The position numbers were made by a program, and so were the translations under genes. This document shows, in pieces, positions 1 through 8,546 of a DNA stretch of 64,000 nt. Position 1 is the stretch's first letter, and each line of letters begins with the position of its first letter. This DNA is from Flavihumibacter fluvii (GTDB lineage: Bacteria; Bacteroidota; Bacteroidia; Chitinophagales; Chitinophagaceae), in the NCBI RefSeq assembly GCF_018595675.2, contig NZ_CP092333.1:1760001-1824000 (forward strand), given 5' to 3'. A model generated the notes under the pieces. The model had not been told where the DNA came from. It saw only the letters and a program-made list of their open reading frames with translations, and did not search any database.

Positions 1-1
1 A

Positions 2-1015
2 ACAGGCGATAATGCTTTAACCACTGCCACAATAGCCAGGCAAGTAGGATTCAGGGGTGCTGAAAAAAGTATGGATGGTGTTTCATTACAGGAATTACCG
101 GTACAATCCAGGAATACTACAATTGCAAATACCAATATTTTTACCCGGATGTTTCCTGAAGCAAAACTCACCATAGTTAATGCATTAAAAGATTCCGGGA
201 AAATTGTTGCGATGACAGGTGATGGAGTAAATGATGGTCCGGCATTAAAGGCTGCACATATCGGGATAGCGATGGGCAACAAAGGATCAGAAATCGCAAA
301 ACGCGCAGCATCATTAATCCTGACAGATGATGACCTTGCGAAAATGGTTGATGCGATCGCCATGGGCCGGCGCATTTATACCAACCTGAAAAAAGCCATC
401 CGTTATATTATTTCTATCCATATCCCCATCATTCTTACGGTTTTTTTACCCCTGGCCCTTGGCTGGATCTACCCGAATATCTTTACACCGGTACACATCA
501 TTTTCCTGGAACTCATAATGGGGCCAACCTGCTCCATTATTTATGAAAATGATCCTATGGAAGAAAATATGATGGAACAACCCCCGCGAGCCGCCAGCAA
601 TACATTTTTTAACTGGAAGGAATTATGGGTCAGCATTATCCAGGGACTTGTTATTACTTCTGCAGCTTTATTGACTTACCAATATGCTATTAAAGGGGGA
701 AAGGATGAAAATGCTACCCGTACGATGGTATTTTTGGTATTAATTGCTGCAAATATCTTTCTGACCCTCATAAACCGTTCATTCTACTATTCCCTTCTTA
801 AAACAGCACGATATGTCAACCGACTGGTTCCATTGATCATTGGCATCACTATCGCATTGGTCGCGGCATTATTGTTATTTGCACCACTTACCCGCTTTTT
901 TAAGTTCAGCCGGTTAACCTGGCAGGATTTATTATTCAGCATTGCCGTTGGCATCCTGTCGGTCATCTGGTTTGAAATCATAAAATTGATCAAAAGAAAA
1001 TACCTGCAGCCATGA
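2..1015 (+). CDS. P-type cation-transporting ATPase, C-terminal part (5' end outside window)
   Basis: Membrane pump that uses ATP to move a cation. The frame is open from base 2, so the gene starts before the window; the ATG at 71 is internal. Seen: a TGDN motif at the very start (P domain), then the hinge motif TGDGVND with the conserved Asp pair, followed by four or more hydrophobic segments making the C-terminal membrane bundle. The ENDPMEE segment after the first of these resembles P2-type (Ca2+-ATPase-like) pumps. The nucleotide-binding domain and the phosphorylated Asp lie upstream and cannot be checked, so the ion is not known. Its stop overlaps the next start (ATGA), implying co-translation with the GNAT gene. 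Confidence 0.93.
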   Translation, partial: TGDNALTTATIARQVGFRGAEKSMDGVSLQELPVQSRNTTIANTNIFTRMFPEAKLTIVNALKDSGKIVAMTGDGVNDGPALKAAHIGIAMGNKGSEIAKRAASLILTDDDLAKMVDAIAMGRRIYTNLKKAIRYIISIHIPIILTVFLPLALGWIYPNIFTPVHIIFLELIMGPTCSIIYENDPMEENMMEQPPRAASNTFFNWKELWVSIIQGLVITSAALLTYQYAIKGGKDENATRTMVFLVLIAANIFLTLINRSFYYSLLKTARYVNRLVPLIIGITIALVAALLLFAPLTRFFKFSRLTWQDLLFSIAVGILSVIWFEIIKLIKRKYLQP

Positions 1016-1500
1016 TCCGTACATTCCAACCCGCTGATTTCGAATGGCTTCAAAAATGGGTATCAGATCCAAAAGCATTGTTCACTTTTGCAGGGCCATC
1101 CTGGACTTTCCCTATTACCCTTAACCAGATTATTGAACATCAGATAAAATTTCCTGATAAGCAATTGTTTGTTGGTGTTGATGAAAATCATGAACCATTT
1201 GCAATCGGCGAAATCATCCTCAATGAAGAACATGCGCCAAGGCTAGGCAGGCTCTTAATTGGTGACCCGGCTAAAAGAGGCCTCGGATTGGGGGAAAAAT
1301 TCATTCGGGAATTAATTCACCAGTGTATCCATTTGCAGCAGTACACAAGGGAAATCTGCTTATTTGTTCTGGAAGAAAATACTTCTGCCATCCATACCTA
1401 TAAAAAAATAGGATTTGTATTTTCTGATGAAAAAATACCGGATATGATCTTTAATAACCAATCATATCCGGTAAAGAAAATGATATTACAAACCAGTTAA
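1012..1500 (+). CDS. GNAT family N-acetyltransferase
   Basis: Cytosolic acetyl-CoA-dependent N-acetyltransferase, 162 residues, the usual size for a single GNAT domain. The acetyl-CoA pyrophosphate-binding loop is visible as KRGLGLGEKF (RGxGxG type) near residue 88, followed by the helix and the late strand ending in YKKIGF that most GNAT folds show. The ATG overlaps the ATPase stop by four bases, so both are probably made from one transcript. The substrate cannot be read from the sequence. It ends 20 bases before the convergent S41 gene. Confidence 0.85.
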   Translation: MIRTFQPADFEWLQKWVSDPKALFTFAGPSWTFPITLNQIIEHQIKFPDKQLFVGVDENHEPFAIGEIILNEEHAPRLGRLLIGDPAKRGLGLGEKFIRELIHQCIHLQQYTREICLFVLEENTSAIHTYKKIGFVFSDEKIPDMIFNNQSYPVKKMILQTS

Positions 1501-1519
1501 GTATCAGCGCCTACCAGAC

Positions 1520-2548
1520 CTACTTGAGTTTTTCCATGGCCGCTTCAAGCACTTTATCCTGGCCAGCCTCTATGTCTTTTGAGCTGTTGATACTATAAAT
1601 TTTGGGGGCAACGCCAATACCTTCCTCACTTATACCTGCTGCATTCCTGAAATCGCCTACTCCTACAAAATACAACCAGCTGTTTGGTAATTCCCTTGAA
1701 ATCACATCAGTGAATCCACCTGCAGTTGTATCACCCATGTGTAATACATTGCTTTGTGTATTCATTGCCCAGGTGTAGGTTTCACCGGCACTTGCTGTCC
1801 ACCTTGTAGTTAACAGAACTATCTGTTTTACATAGCGGTCACCGGCAGACGGATCAACATACCAGTTTTCGGTTGGCGTAAAATCATCCGGTGCAATACC
1901 ATTACGTTTCCTCACCATCATGAATAATTTTCTCTCAGAGGCAAATAATCCTGCAATATACCTGCTCACCTGGTCGTCGCCGCCGCCATGGTTTCTGATG
2001 TCTATAATGAGCCCCTTTGTGTCTTTAACAAAATCCAGCACTTTTTTTAACTGGTTTTCATAGAAAGATACAGGCATGCCAAACTCCCCAAAATGCAGGT
2101 AACCAATATTCCCGGGCAAAATGCCATAATGGAAATTAGTATCAATGGACACCAGGGAAGGCAAATAGTTTTTCCTGATCACATCAATTGAAAAATCCTT
2201 TTGGACTTTATTGTTGCGAAAGAAATCACTACTTTCAAAACGCGGTAATCCATCAGTAGTTGGTTGAAGAAAAGCATGGATATCATTTAGCGGGGTGATC
2301 AGTTTCCCTAGAACCTCGTACAACTGCTGGTTAGTCATTTCATCATTTACCATTGGACGATAGACAGTATAGAGTGAATCCCAGTTCACATTGCGAACTG
2401 CAAACATGCCATACCAATGCTGGTAACCGGTCCACATTTCCTCAAAATTTGTTACAGGGGTATTTTTGGCCACATGGCCAATGAGTGCTTTTTGGCAGGA
2501 TGCTATCAGGATAGCCACACCAAACAGGATCGTTAATATATTTTTCAT
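1520..2548 (-). CDS. S41 family peptidase, lipoprotein
   Basis: Predicted lipoprotein serine protease of the C-terminal-processing (tail-specific protease) clan, 342 residues. A short signal peptide ends in the lipobox IASC with Cys18. The S41 core is seen in the strand IIDIRNHGGG (183-190) and in the nucleophile region TASAGE with Ser253 as likely catalytic residue; a Lys partner is not obvious in the short C-terminus. No PDZ domain is apparent, which fits the short Bacteroidota S41 class. It follows the outer-membrane protein gene by 17 bases and probably shares its transcript. The target is unknown. Confidence 0.82.
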   Translation of the reverse strand: MKNILTILFGVAILIASCQKALIGHVAKNTPVTNFEEMWTGYQHWYGMFAVRNVNWDSLYTVYRPMVNDEMTNQQLYEVLGKLITPLNDIHAFLQPTTDGLPRFESSDFFRNNKVQKDFSIDVIRKNYLPSLVSIDTNFHYGILPGNIGYLHFGEFGMPVSFYENQLKKVLDFVKDTKGLIIDIRNHGGGDDQVSRYIAGLFASERKLFMMVRKRNGIAPDDFTPTENWYVDPSAGDRYVKQIVLLTTRWTASAGETYTWAMNTQSNVLHMGDTTAGGFTDVISRELPNSWLYFVGVGDFRNAAGISEEGIGVAPKIYSINSSKDIEAGQDKVLEAAMEKLK

Positions 2549-2565
2549 AAAAAATGATTGTTTAC

Positions 2566-3399
2566 TTATTTAATAGAAGCTGTAATGCCGATATTATTCT
2601 GAAATAAATTGATGGGTTTTTCATAAGAATAATGCAACCACTGGGCGAAATAATGGATCCCCATCCCTACATTTTTGTTTATGGCATATTCATAGCCAGC
2701 ATCAAATTGTATGTTCTGGAAATTACCCAGCCAGGCAAAGCGGGAGCCCTGCTTTAAAATAGCCTTGACATGACCTTCACCCGTTGATGAGCTAACCGTA
2801 TTGTGATAAGGTAACCTCGTGTTCCTGGCAAAAATCGGGATCAGTATTTTTACTGAGAAGGAATGCCTGCTATTATACAAAGCATCATACTGGAAATCGG
2901 CATTGATTGAACTCGAATTCATCCAGCCATTCCGGACAATATTATCAGTGTAAAAAAGCTGGTTGGAGAATGAACCACCAACATAGTTCCGGTTTTCCCA
3001 TTTTTTCCCATCTACCATACTAAATCCTGAACTTACCTGGCGGGCATAACCCATATTAAACCGGGCATTGTAAATTTTCCCCATTAATACGCCGGAGTCA
3101 GTCTTTGGACTGCCATCACTGTTATAACCAGGATTATACCATTTGCGGTCAGCAAATCCGGTTGGGAAAAATTTACCCAGCGCGCCATTCAATTGTACAT
3201 TAAACTTATCTGCGCTACCGGTATGGGTGTAACCAAGGGAGAAGGTCTTCTCACTGCTCTGGTATTTCAATGGAGAAGCTTGTTTGTCCAGCATCCAGGT
3301 CCGCTGGTAGCCAATACCCAATTGGAATTTGTTTTGTTGTGCCTCGCTGCCATAAACAAGTAACAGCAGCAAAATAACAAGGATCGGTTTATTTTTCAT
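2566..3399 (-). CDS. predicted outer-membrane beta-barrel protein
   Basis: Hypothetical 277-residue secreted protein. A clear signal peptide ends near GSEAQ (residue 21). The rest is rich in alternating aromatic and polar residues and short amphipathic strands, and it ends in a hydrophobic-aromatic strand, as beta-barrels do. No catalytic motif is visible. It lies between the LytTR regulator (94-base gap) and the S41 lipoprotein (17-base gap), so the two secreted proteins are candidates for joint control by the adjacent two-component pair; this is inference from position only. Confidence 0.65.
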   Translation of the reverse strand: MKNKPILVILLLLLVYGSEAQQNKFQLGIGYQRTWMLDKQASPLKYQSSEKTFSLGYTHTGSADKFNVQLNGALGKFFPTGFADRKWYNPGYNSDGSPKTDSGVLMGKIYNARFNMGYARQVSSGFSMVDGKKWENRNYVGGSFSNQLFYTDNIVRNGWMNSSSINADFQYDALYNSRHSFSVKILIPIFARNTRLPYHNTVSSSTGEGHVKAILKQGSRFAWLGNFQNIQFDAGYEYAINKNVGMGIHYFAQWLHYSYEKPINLFQNNIGITASIK

Positions 3400-3493
3400 A
3401 CTTCATTAATTATGAAATAAAATTCCAATAAACCGAACAGGTAGTCAATGCAAAGGACGCTGAATAGTTGGATTTGGCCGATGAAACGTAGTG

Positions 3494-4258
3494 TTACTCG
3501 CCCATCCACTCCCTGAAAGCGCTAGCCTTCTCACGACTAACTACAATGTGCTCGTCAGTAGCGGGAACAACTTCTACTTTCAGCTTCTGGTTAAACCAGG
3601 AATGAATGGCAGTTACTGATGCTGAACTCAAAATGTATTGACGGTTTACCCTGAAAAATTGCCTTGGGGATAAAGATTTTTCAAGGTCGTCCAATGTATG
3701 GTCTATAATATACTTTTGGTTAGAAACTGTCTTGATATAACTGAACTTATTCTGGGAGAAAAAATAGGCAATTTCATCCATAGGGATGCTCATCATTTTT
3801 TGCCCCTGTTTTACTAAAATACGGTCACGATATGTTTCCTGTTGCTGCATCCTCTGCATTTCAGCAAGCAATGCTTCAATATAGCCAGCCCTGTTAGGTG
3901 TTGAACTTAATTGCCTGAACTTATTGAGTGCAGTTTTTAATTCTTCTTCCTTGATAGGCTTGAGGAGATAATCAATACTATTTACCTTAAATGCCCTGAT
4001 GGCATATTCATCATAAGCAGTTGTAAAAATTACCGGTGACCCGATTTTTACCTGCTGGAAAATGTCAAAACTCTGCCCATCGGCCAGTTCTATATCCATT
4101 AGTATCAAATCAGGTGCAGGGTGGTTTTGCAGCCAGGAAACTGTTTCTGAAACACTATTGGTGATGGCAATAACATTCGCCGCTGGTTCAGCTTCCTGCA
4201 ACAATTTTTTTAATCTTTTGGCCAGCAAAATTTCATCTTCAACTATCAATACCTGCAT
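3494..4258 (-). CDS. LytTR family response regulator
   Basis: Two-component response regulator, 254 residues from the ATG at 4258. The receiver domain (about 1-120) has the acidic pair in VEDE, phospho-acceptor Asp55 in LILMDIEL, Thr80 and the conserved Lys100 in YLLKP. The LytTR DNA-binding domain fills about 150-250. A longer reading to 4315 exists but runs into the kinase gene; the MQVLIVEDE start matches the family. The start overlaps the 3' end of the kinase by 20 bases, so the two are almost certainly co-translated. Its targets are not visible here. Confidence 0.93.
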   Translation of the reverse strand: MQVLIVEDEILLAKRLKKLLQEAEPAANVIAITNSVSETVSWLQNHPAPDLILMDIELADGQSFDIFQQVKIGSPVIFTTAYDEYAIRAFKVNSIDYLLKPIKEEELKTALNKFRQLSSTPNRAGYIEALLAEMQRMQQQETYRDRILVKQGQKMMSIPMDEIAYFFSQNKFSYIKTVSNQKYIIDHTLDDLEKSLSPRQFFRVNRQYILSSASVTAIHSWFNQKLKVEVVPATDEHIVVSREKASAFREWMGE

Positions 4259-5333
4259 AGTCTTTATTTTTAAGGAGGGGAACAATGACCTTGAATTCTG
4301 TACCTGTCTCTTCAATATTGATCCCGCGTTGGCTTAAAATCCTGTATTTTGAAATAATATTATTGAGTCCCATTTTATTACTTGGCACAGGTGAATTCTT
4401 CAGTTGCAGATTGTTTGTTACTTCAAGGTTCTCTTCCGCCGCTGTAGCAATTCTGACATACAATGGCCTGGAGGGTATTATGGCATTGTGCTTTACCGCA
4501 TTCTCCAGCAGGATCTGGAGCGTTAATGGTGGAATCAGGTAATCAAGGTATTTATCTTCAATATTTATCTCAAGTTGCAAGCCTTCACCGAAACGTGTTT
4601 TCAACATATTGCTGTATGCTGTAAGGAACTCCATTTCAGTTCGCAAAGTGGTAAGGTTCGATTCACTGCTCTGCAAAAGATACCTGTAAACGGTAGACAT
4701 TTCATTGACAAAGCGTTGCGCTTTCTGTGGATCCTCCTCAATCAGGGAGGATAATGATCCCAGGCTATTGAATAAAAAATGCGGACTGAGTTGCCGTTTC
4801 AATGAATCGAGCTGTGTTTGTAAATTCTCCTTTTTTAAGGATTCGGATTCAACCGCTATATCCTTCCATTTCCTGAAATAATAAATTGCTTCATAAATTC
4901 CACCAAGGATGATCACAAATAAAAGAGATACAAATATACTATGCAGGTATCCTTCCAGTGGAAAACGGTATCCCCATAAAAGGGTCTTATCATACAGGTA
5001 GATATTCAGCAATCGCAGGATAATCGTAATCACAGTACAAACCAGGAGGATCATTAAGGTTCGTTTGGTCGTTTGGTCCAATGCCGGATATTTTCTCCGG
5101 AAAGTGAGAATGACCAATCTGTTTACTTCCCAGAGGACCATGGTTTCGGCAAGTGATAACAAATAAATACCCCAAAATCCAAATCGCTCCTCACCGGTAT
5201 CGTTCCTGTTGAAAAAGATAATATGGCCCATTAACGCAAAAAAAGGGATCCCTAAAAACCTGAACCATTTATCATTAAGTTTCTGCAAGGCCATCGCCTG
5301 ATTTTTGGGCAAATAAATGATTTCGGCAGCCAT
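4239..5333 (-). CDS. LytS/YehU-type sensor histidine kinase
   Basis: Membrane sensor kinase, 364 residues. About four hydrophobic helices lie in the first 155 residues, without an extracellular sensor domain of note. They are followed by a coiled linker and the His_kinase signature QLSPHFLFNSL with His185 as the phosphorylated residue. The N-box ILLENAVKHN marks the ATP-binding domain. This architecture is standard for kinases paired with LytTR regulators, as found next door. GAGG six bases before the chosen ATG is one of the few Shine-Dalgarno-like sequences in the window; an internal ATG at 5294 is possible. Confidence 0.9.
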   Translation of the reverse strand: MAAEIIYLPKNQAMALQKLNDKWFRFLGIPFFALMGHIIFFNRNDTGEERFGFWGIYLLSLAETMVLWEVNRLVILTFRRKYPALDQTTKRTLMILLVCTVITIILRLLNIYLYDKTLLWGYRFPLEGYLHSIFVSLLFVIILGGIYEAIYYFRKWKDIAVESESLKKENLQTQLDSLKRQLSPHFLFNSLGSLSSLIEEDPQKAQRFVNEMSTVYRYLLQSSESNLTTLRTEMEFLTAYSNMLKTRFGEGLQLEINIEDKYLDYLIPPLTLQILLENAVKHNAIIPSRPLYVRIATAAEENLEVTNNLQLKNSPVPSNKMGLNNIISKYRILSQRGINIEETGTEFKVIVPLLKNKDYAGIDS

Positions 5334-5409
5334 TATACCTCATTTTATGGATGAAGCGCAGGAATTTGAGGATGGAGTGACAATTCCATCCTGTCACAGC
5401 TTAGCAGGG

Positions 5410-6429
5410 TTAACTTCGCTGTCGGCCTTTTTGTTTAAAGGCTTTGTATTTCCCCACCACTTTAGGATCCGCCGCCGCTTTTTTTGGCCGGGCCGTCCTG
5501 CTTTTTTTTATTGGCGCAGCTGCCGCCGCTTTTTTATAGGCCAGCGATTTTTCTGCTTTCTTTCCAGTCAGCTTTCTTTCCCCCTTGACAGGTTGCCGGG
5601 CAGAGGACCGGCTATTTGAATTGGAATACCGCTTAGGCTTGGTTTCCGGATCATATTTATGTTTGATAGCTGGTTCCGGCTTAACAACTGCCTTCTTGTT
5701 TTTCCTGGCTGCCGCAGATGAATCTTTAACGGATTCCTTCAACTGGTGCACTTCTGCATCACTCAGGTAACGCCATTTACCAGAAGGTAGTTTATCCAGT
5801 TTCACCTTCATGATCCGGATCCTTTGCAGGCTGATTATTGAATAACCAAGGTATTCACACATCCGCCTTATCTGCCGGTTAAGTCCCTGTGTCAATACAA
5901 TATTAAAAGTTTGCCTGCCAGTTACATGGACTTTGCATGGTAGGGTAACTGTACCAAGCATAGGAATGCCTGCAGACATCTGCTCTGCAAATCCGGGGGC
6001 AATGGGCTTATTCACCCTTACCACATATTCTTTTTCATGTTCATTGCCAGCGCGCAGCAATTTGTTTACGATATCTCCATCGTTCGTGAGGAAGATCAGT
6101 CCTTCTGAATCTTTGTCTAACCGGCCAATAGGAAAAATTCGTTTGGGGAAATTGATGAAACTGATCATATTGGCCTTTACACCTTCTTCTGTAGTGGTGG
6201 TAATGCCGATTGGTTTATTAAAAGCTATATATAGCGGCTTTTCTTTTTGGTCCATAGTCACCAGGCTACCATCCACTTCAACCTGGTCGCCTTTGGAATA
6301 ACGGTTACCCAACTGCGCGGTCTTATTGTTGAGCAATACCCGGCCAGCTTTGATCAATTCATCGGCTTCCCGACGGGAACAATACCCGGTATCACTGATG
6401 AACTTATTTAAACTTGTAGACTGATCCAT
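5410..6429 (-). CDS. rluF: 23S rRNA pseudouridine synthase, RluF type
   Basis: Converts a uridine of 23S rRNA to pseudouridine. It has an N-terminal S4 RNA-binding domain (about 5-60) and the RsuA/RluB/RluF catalytic domain with GRLDKDSEGL, Asp105 being the nucleophile. The protein is 339 residues, longer than E. coli RluF, because about 110 C-terminal residues form a Lys/Ala/Ser/Pro-rich basic tail, probably disordered and RNA-binding. Start chosen at 6429: the frame stays open for 28 more codons, but those cover a promoter element and a dispersed repeat. RluB or RluE specificity cannot be excluded. Confidence 0.85.
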   Translation of the reverse strand: MDQSTSLNKFISDTGYCSRREADELIKAGRVLLNNKTAQLGNRYSKGDQVEVDGSLVTMDQKEKPLYIAFNKPIGITTTTEEGVKANMISFINFPKRIFPIGRLDKDSEGLIFLTNDGDIVNKLLRAGNEHEKEYVVRVNKPIAPGFAEQMSAGIPMLGTVTLPCKVHVTGRQTFNIVLTQGLNRQIRRMCEYLGYSIISLQRIRIMKVKLDKLPSGKWRYLSDAEVHQLKESVKDSSAAARKNKKAVVKPEPAIKHKYDPETKPKRYSNSNSRSSARQPVKGERKLTGKKAEKSLAYKKAAAAAPIKKSRTARPKKAAADPKVVGKYKAFKQKGRQRS

Positions 6430-6432
6430 AGG

Positions 6433-6440
6433 CAAAGATA
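6433..6440 (-). promoter_or_regulatory. TAnnTTTG -7 promoter element for rluF
   Basis: TATCTTTG on the minus strand ends three bases before the rluF ATG. It matches the Bacteroidota primary-sigma -7 element. Transcription would start at or next to the ATG, so the mRNA would be leaderless or nearly so. Confidence 0.55.
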
Positions 6441-6497
6441 GGTGTTCGTGAGCCAGCCTACGCAAAACCACCTGCGCTAAAGCTTTAGTAGCAGGGC

Positions 6498-6516
6498 AAG
6501 CTTCGGCTGGCAAAGC
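6498..6516 (+). repeat. dispersed repeat, copy A (AAGCTWCGGCKGGCAAAGC)
   Basis: AAGCTTCGGCTGGCAAAGC matches 17 of 19 bases with the copy at 38599-38617. Both copies sit directly after the stop codon of a minus-strand gene (rnr here, DUF3276 there) in the same orientation. Unlike the other copy, this one has no T-run and no strong terminator stem. It lies in the 92-base gap between rnr and rluF. Confidence 0.55.
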
Positions 6517-6521
6517 CGGGG

Positions 6522-8546
6522 CTATTTTTTCTTACGGGGTTTTTTCGCCACCCGCTGCCGTGCTTCTCCACCGCCGGTACTTTCCTTCAAGGCAGCTGTA
6601 ATCACCCATTCATAATCAAGCTGGCGCTTTTCCAGGTTGGCCGCCACCACCCTGATCCGGACTTTGTCGCCCATTCGGAAAGTACGGCCACTCCTGCGAC
6701 CCGCAAGCATATAATCTGTATCAATATGTTTAAAATCATCATATTCAGACAGGCTGGTAATATTTACCAATCCTTCGCATTTGTGTTCAACAGTTTCCAC
6801 CCAGAAGCCAAAGGATGAAACGCCACTGATCACTCCATCGAATTCTTCACCCAGGAAGTTCATGAGATATTCCACCTGTTTGTATTTATTTCCTGCACGC
6901 TCTGCTTCCATAGCTGCTCTTTCGCGGTCACTACTGTGCTTGCATTTCTCCTCCATCCGTTTATCGAAAAGGAATTTTCCATCCAGCACTTCCTGTAAAA
7001 CCCGGTGCACCATGATATCGGGGTAACGCCTGATAGGTGATGTAAAATGGCAATAATGGTCAAACCCCAAACCATAGTGGCCGATATTTTTAGTGGTATA
7101 AATGGCTTTGGCCATGGTCCGGATACCCAATTGTTCTAAAACATGCTGCTCAGGCAGGCCATGCACATCCTGCAGCAACTGATTAAAAGACTCCGCAATC
7201 CGTTCCGGTGATTTTGTATCAAAGGAATGTCCGAACTTTCTCGCAAAGGCCGCAAATGGAGTTAGCTTTTCTTCATCTGGCTGGTCATGCACCCGGTAAG
7301 GGAAGGGCAATTTCTTTTTATCAACTTCTATTTTGTAAATATGCTCTGCCACAGTACGGTTAGCCAGCAGCATAAATTCTTCAATCAACTTGTGGGCCTC
7401 CTTACTTTCCTTGATCATGATGCCGATTGGCTTCCGGTTCTCATCGAGTTTGAACCGTACCTCCTGGGAAGAAAAATTGATGGCGCCTTTCTTAAAGCGA
7501 TGCTTGCGGAACCGTTGCGCAAAATCATTGAGCAATAATATTTCCTCCTTATACAATCCATCTTTACTTTCAATAATCTCCTGCACTTCTTCATAAGTGA
7601 ACCGATGATCTGAATGGATCACTGTGCGGCCCAGCCAGTATTCCTTCACATCTCCCTTGGCCGATAATTGAAAAATGGCGGAGAAGGTTAATTTATCTTC
7701 ATGCGGACGAAGGGAACACAATTCGTTGGATATTATTTCCGGCAGCATGGGGTTCACCCTATCCGGCAAATACACTGAGGTAGCCCGCTGGTAAGCTTCT
7801 TTATCCAAAGCTGTATCTGGTTCCACATAATAACTTACATCGGCAATATGTACCCCTATTTCAAAGCCGCTTTTTGTTTTGCGGATTGATAACGCATCAT
7901 CAAAATCCTTAGCATCAACAGGGTCAATGGTAAAAGTCAATATATCACGGCAATCTCTTCTTTTAGCGATTTCACCAGCAGATATAATTTCCGGAATCCG
8001 CGCAGTTTCTTCCAATACCTCCTCGGTAAATGTCATGGAGAAACCGCCCTGCAAAATGATCTCTTTCATGGCCAGGTCATTTTCCGCGACAGATTCCAAT
8101 ACTTCCACTACCTCACCAACCGGTTTCTTGCCCTGCTCCCATTCCAGGATACGGGCCACTACCCTTGCACCGTTTTCTGCACCGTTTAAATTTGGTAGTG
8201 GAATGTAAATATCCGGCATGGGTTTATCGCCGTCTGCAATAAAAAAGGCGAAACTCTTGCTGATCTCCACCTTTCCCATAAATACACGCTGTTTCCTTTC
8301 CAAAACTTCCATTACAATACCCTGCATCCGGCCATTTCGGCCCGATTCTTTAGTGACTTTAACACTTACCGTATCGCCATGCATGGCTGTATTGAAATCA
8401 TTTGGCCTGACCAGGATGTCCTGTTCCTGCTGTTCTACAATCACAAAGCCCATCCCACTCCTGGTAATATCGAGCCTTCCCTTCAACAAACCGGCTGTAT
8501 CAGTAGAGGATTTCGACTTCTTTTTACTGCTATTTTTTTTACTCAT
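6522..8546 (-). CDS. rnr: ribonuclease R
   Basis: Processive 3'-5' exoribonuclease that degrades structured RNA. Domain order: a short Lys/Ser-rich N-terminus, cold-shock-like OB domains (about 20-170), the RNB catalytic domain with the metal-binding Asp cluster in DPVDAKDFDDALS, and a C-terminal S1 domain (about 560-640) with a basic tail ending in PRKKK. 674 residues from the ATG at 8546; a TTG five codons earlier is less likely. The start overlaps the end of lpxK by eight bases. The RNB and S1 spacing fits RNase R rather than RNase II. Confidence 0.95.
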   Translation of the reverse strand: MSKKNSSKKKSKSSTDTAGLLKGRLDITRSGMGFVIVEQQEQDILVRPNDFNTAMHGDTVSVKVTKESGRNGRMQGIVMEVLERKQRVFMGKVEISKSFAFFIADGDKPMPDIYIPLPNLNGAENGARVVARILEWEQGKKPVGEVVEVLESVAENDLAMKEIILQGGFSMTFTEEVLEETARIPEIISAGEIAKRRDCRDILTFTIDPVDAKDFDDALSIRKTKSGFEIGVHIADVSYYVEPDTALDKEAYQRATSVYLPDRVNPMLPEIISNELCSLRPHEDKLTFSAIFQLSAKGDVKEYWLGRTVIHSDHRFTYEEVQEIIESKDGLYKEEILLLNDFAQRFRKHRFKKGAINFSSQEVRFKLDENRKPIGIMIKESKEAHKLIEEFMLLANRTVAEHIYKIEVDKKKLPFPYRVHDQPDEEKLTPFAAFARKFGHSFDTKSPERIAESFNQLLQDVHGLPEQHVLEQLGIRTMAKAIYTTKNIGHYGLGFDHYCHFTSPIRRYPDIMVHRVLQEVLDGKFLFDKRMEEKCKHSSDRERAAMEAERAGNKYKQVEYLMNFLGEEFDGVISGVSSFGFWVETVEHKCEGLVNITSLSEYDDFKHIDTDYMLAGRRSGRTFRMGDKVRIRVVAANLEKRQLDYEWVITAALKESTGGGEARQRVAKKPRKKK

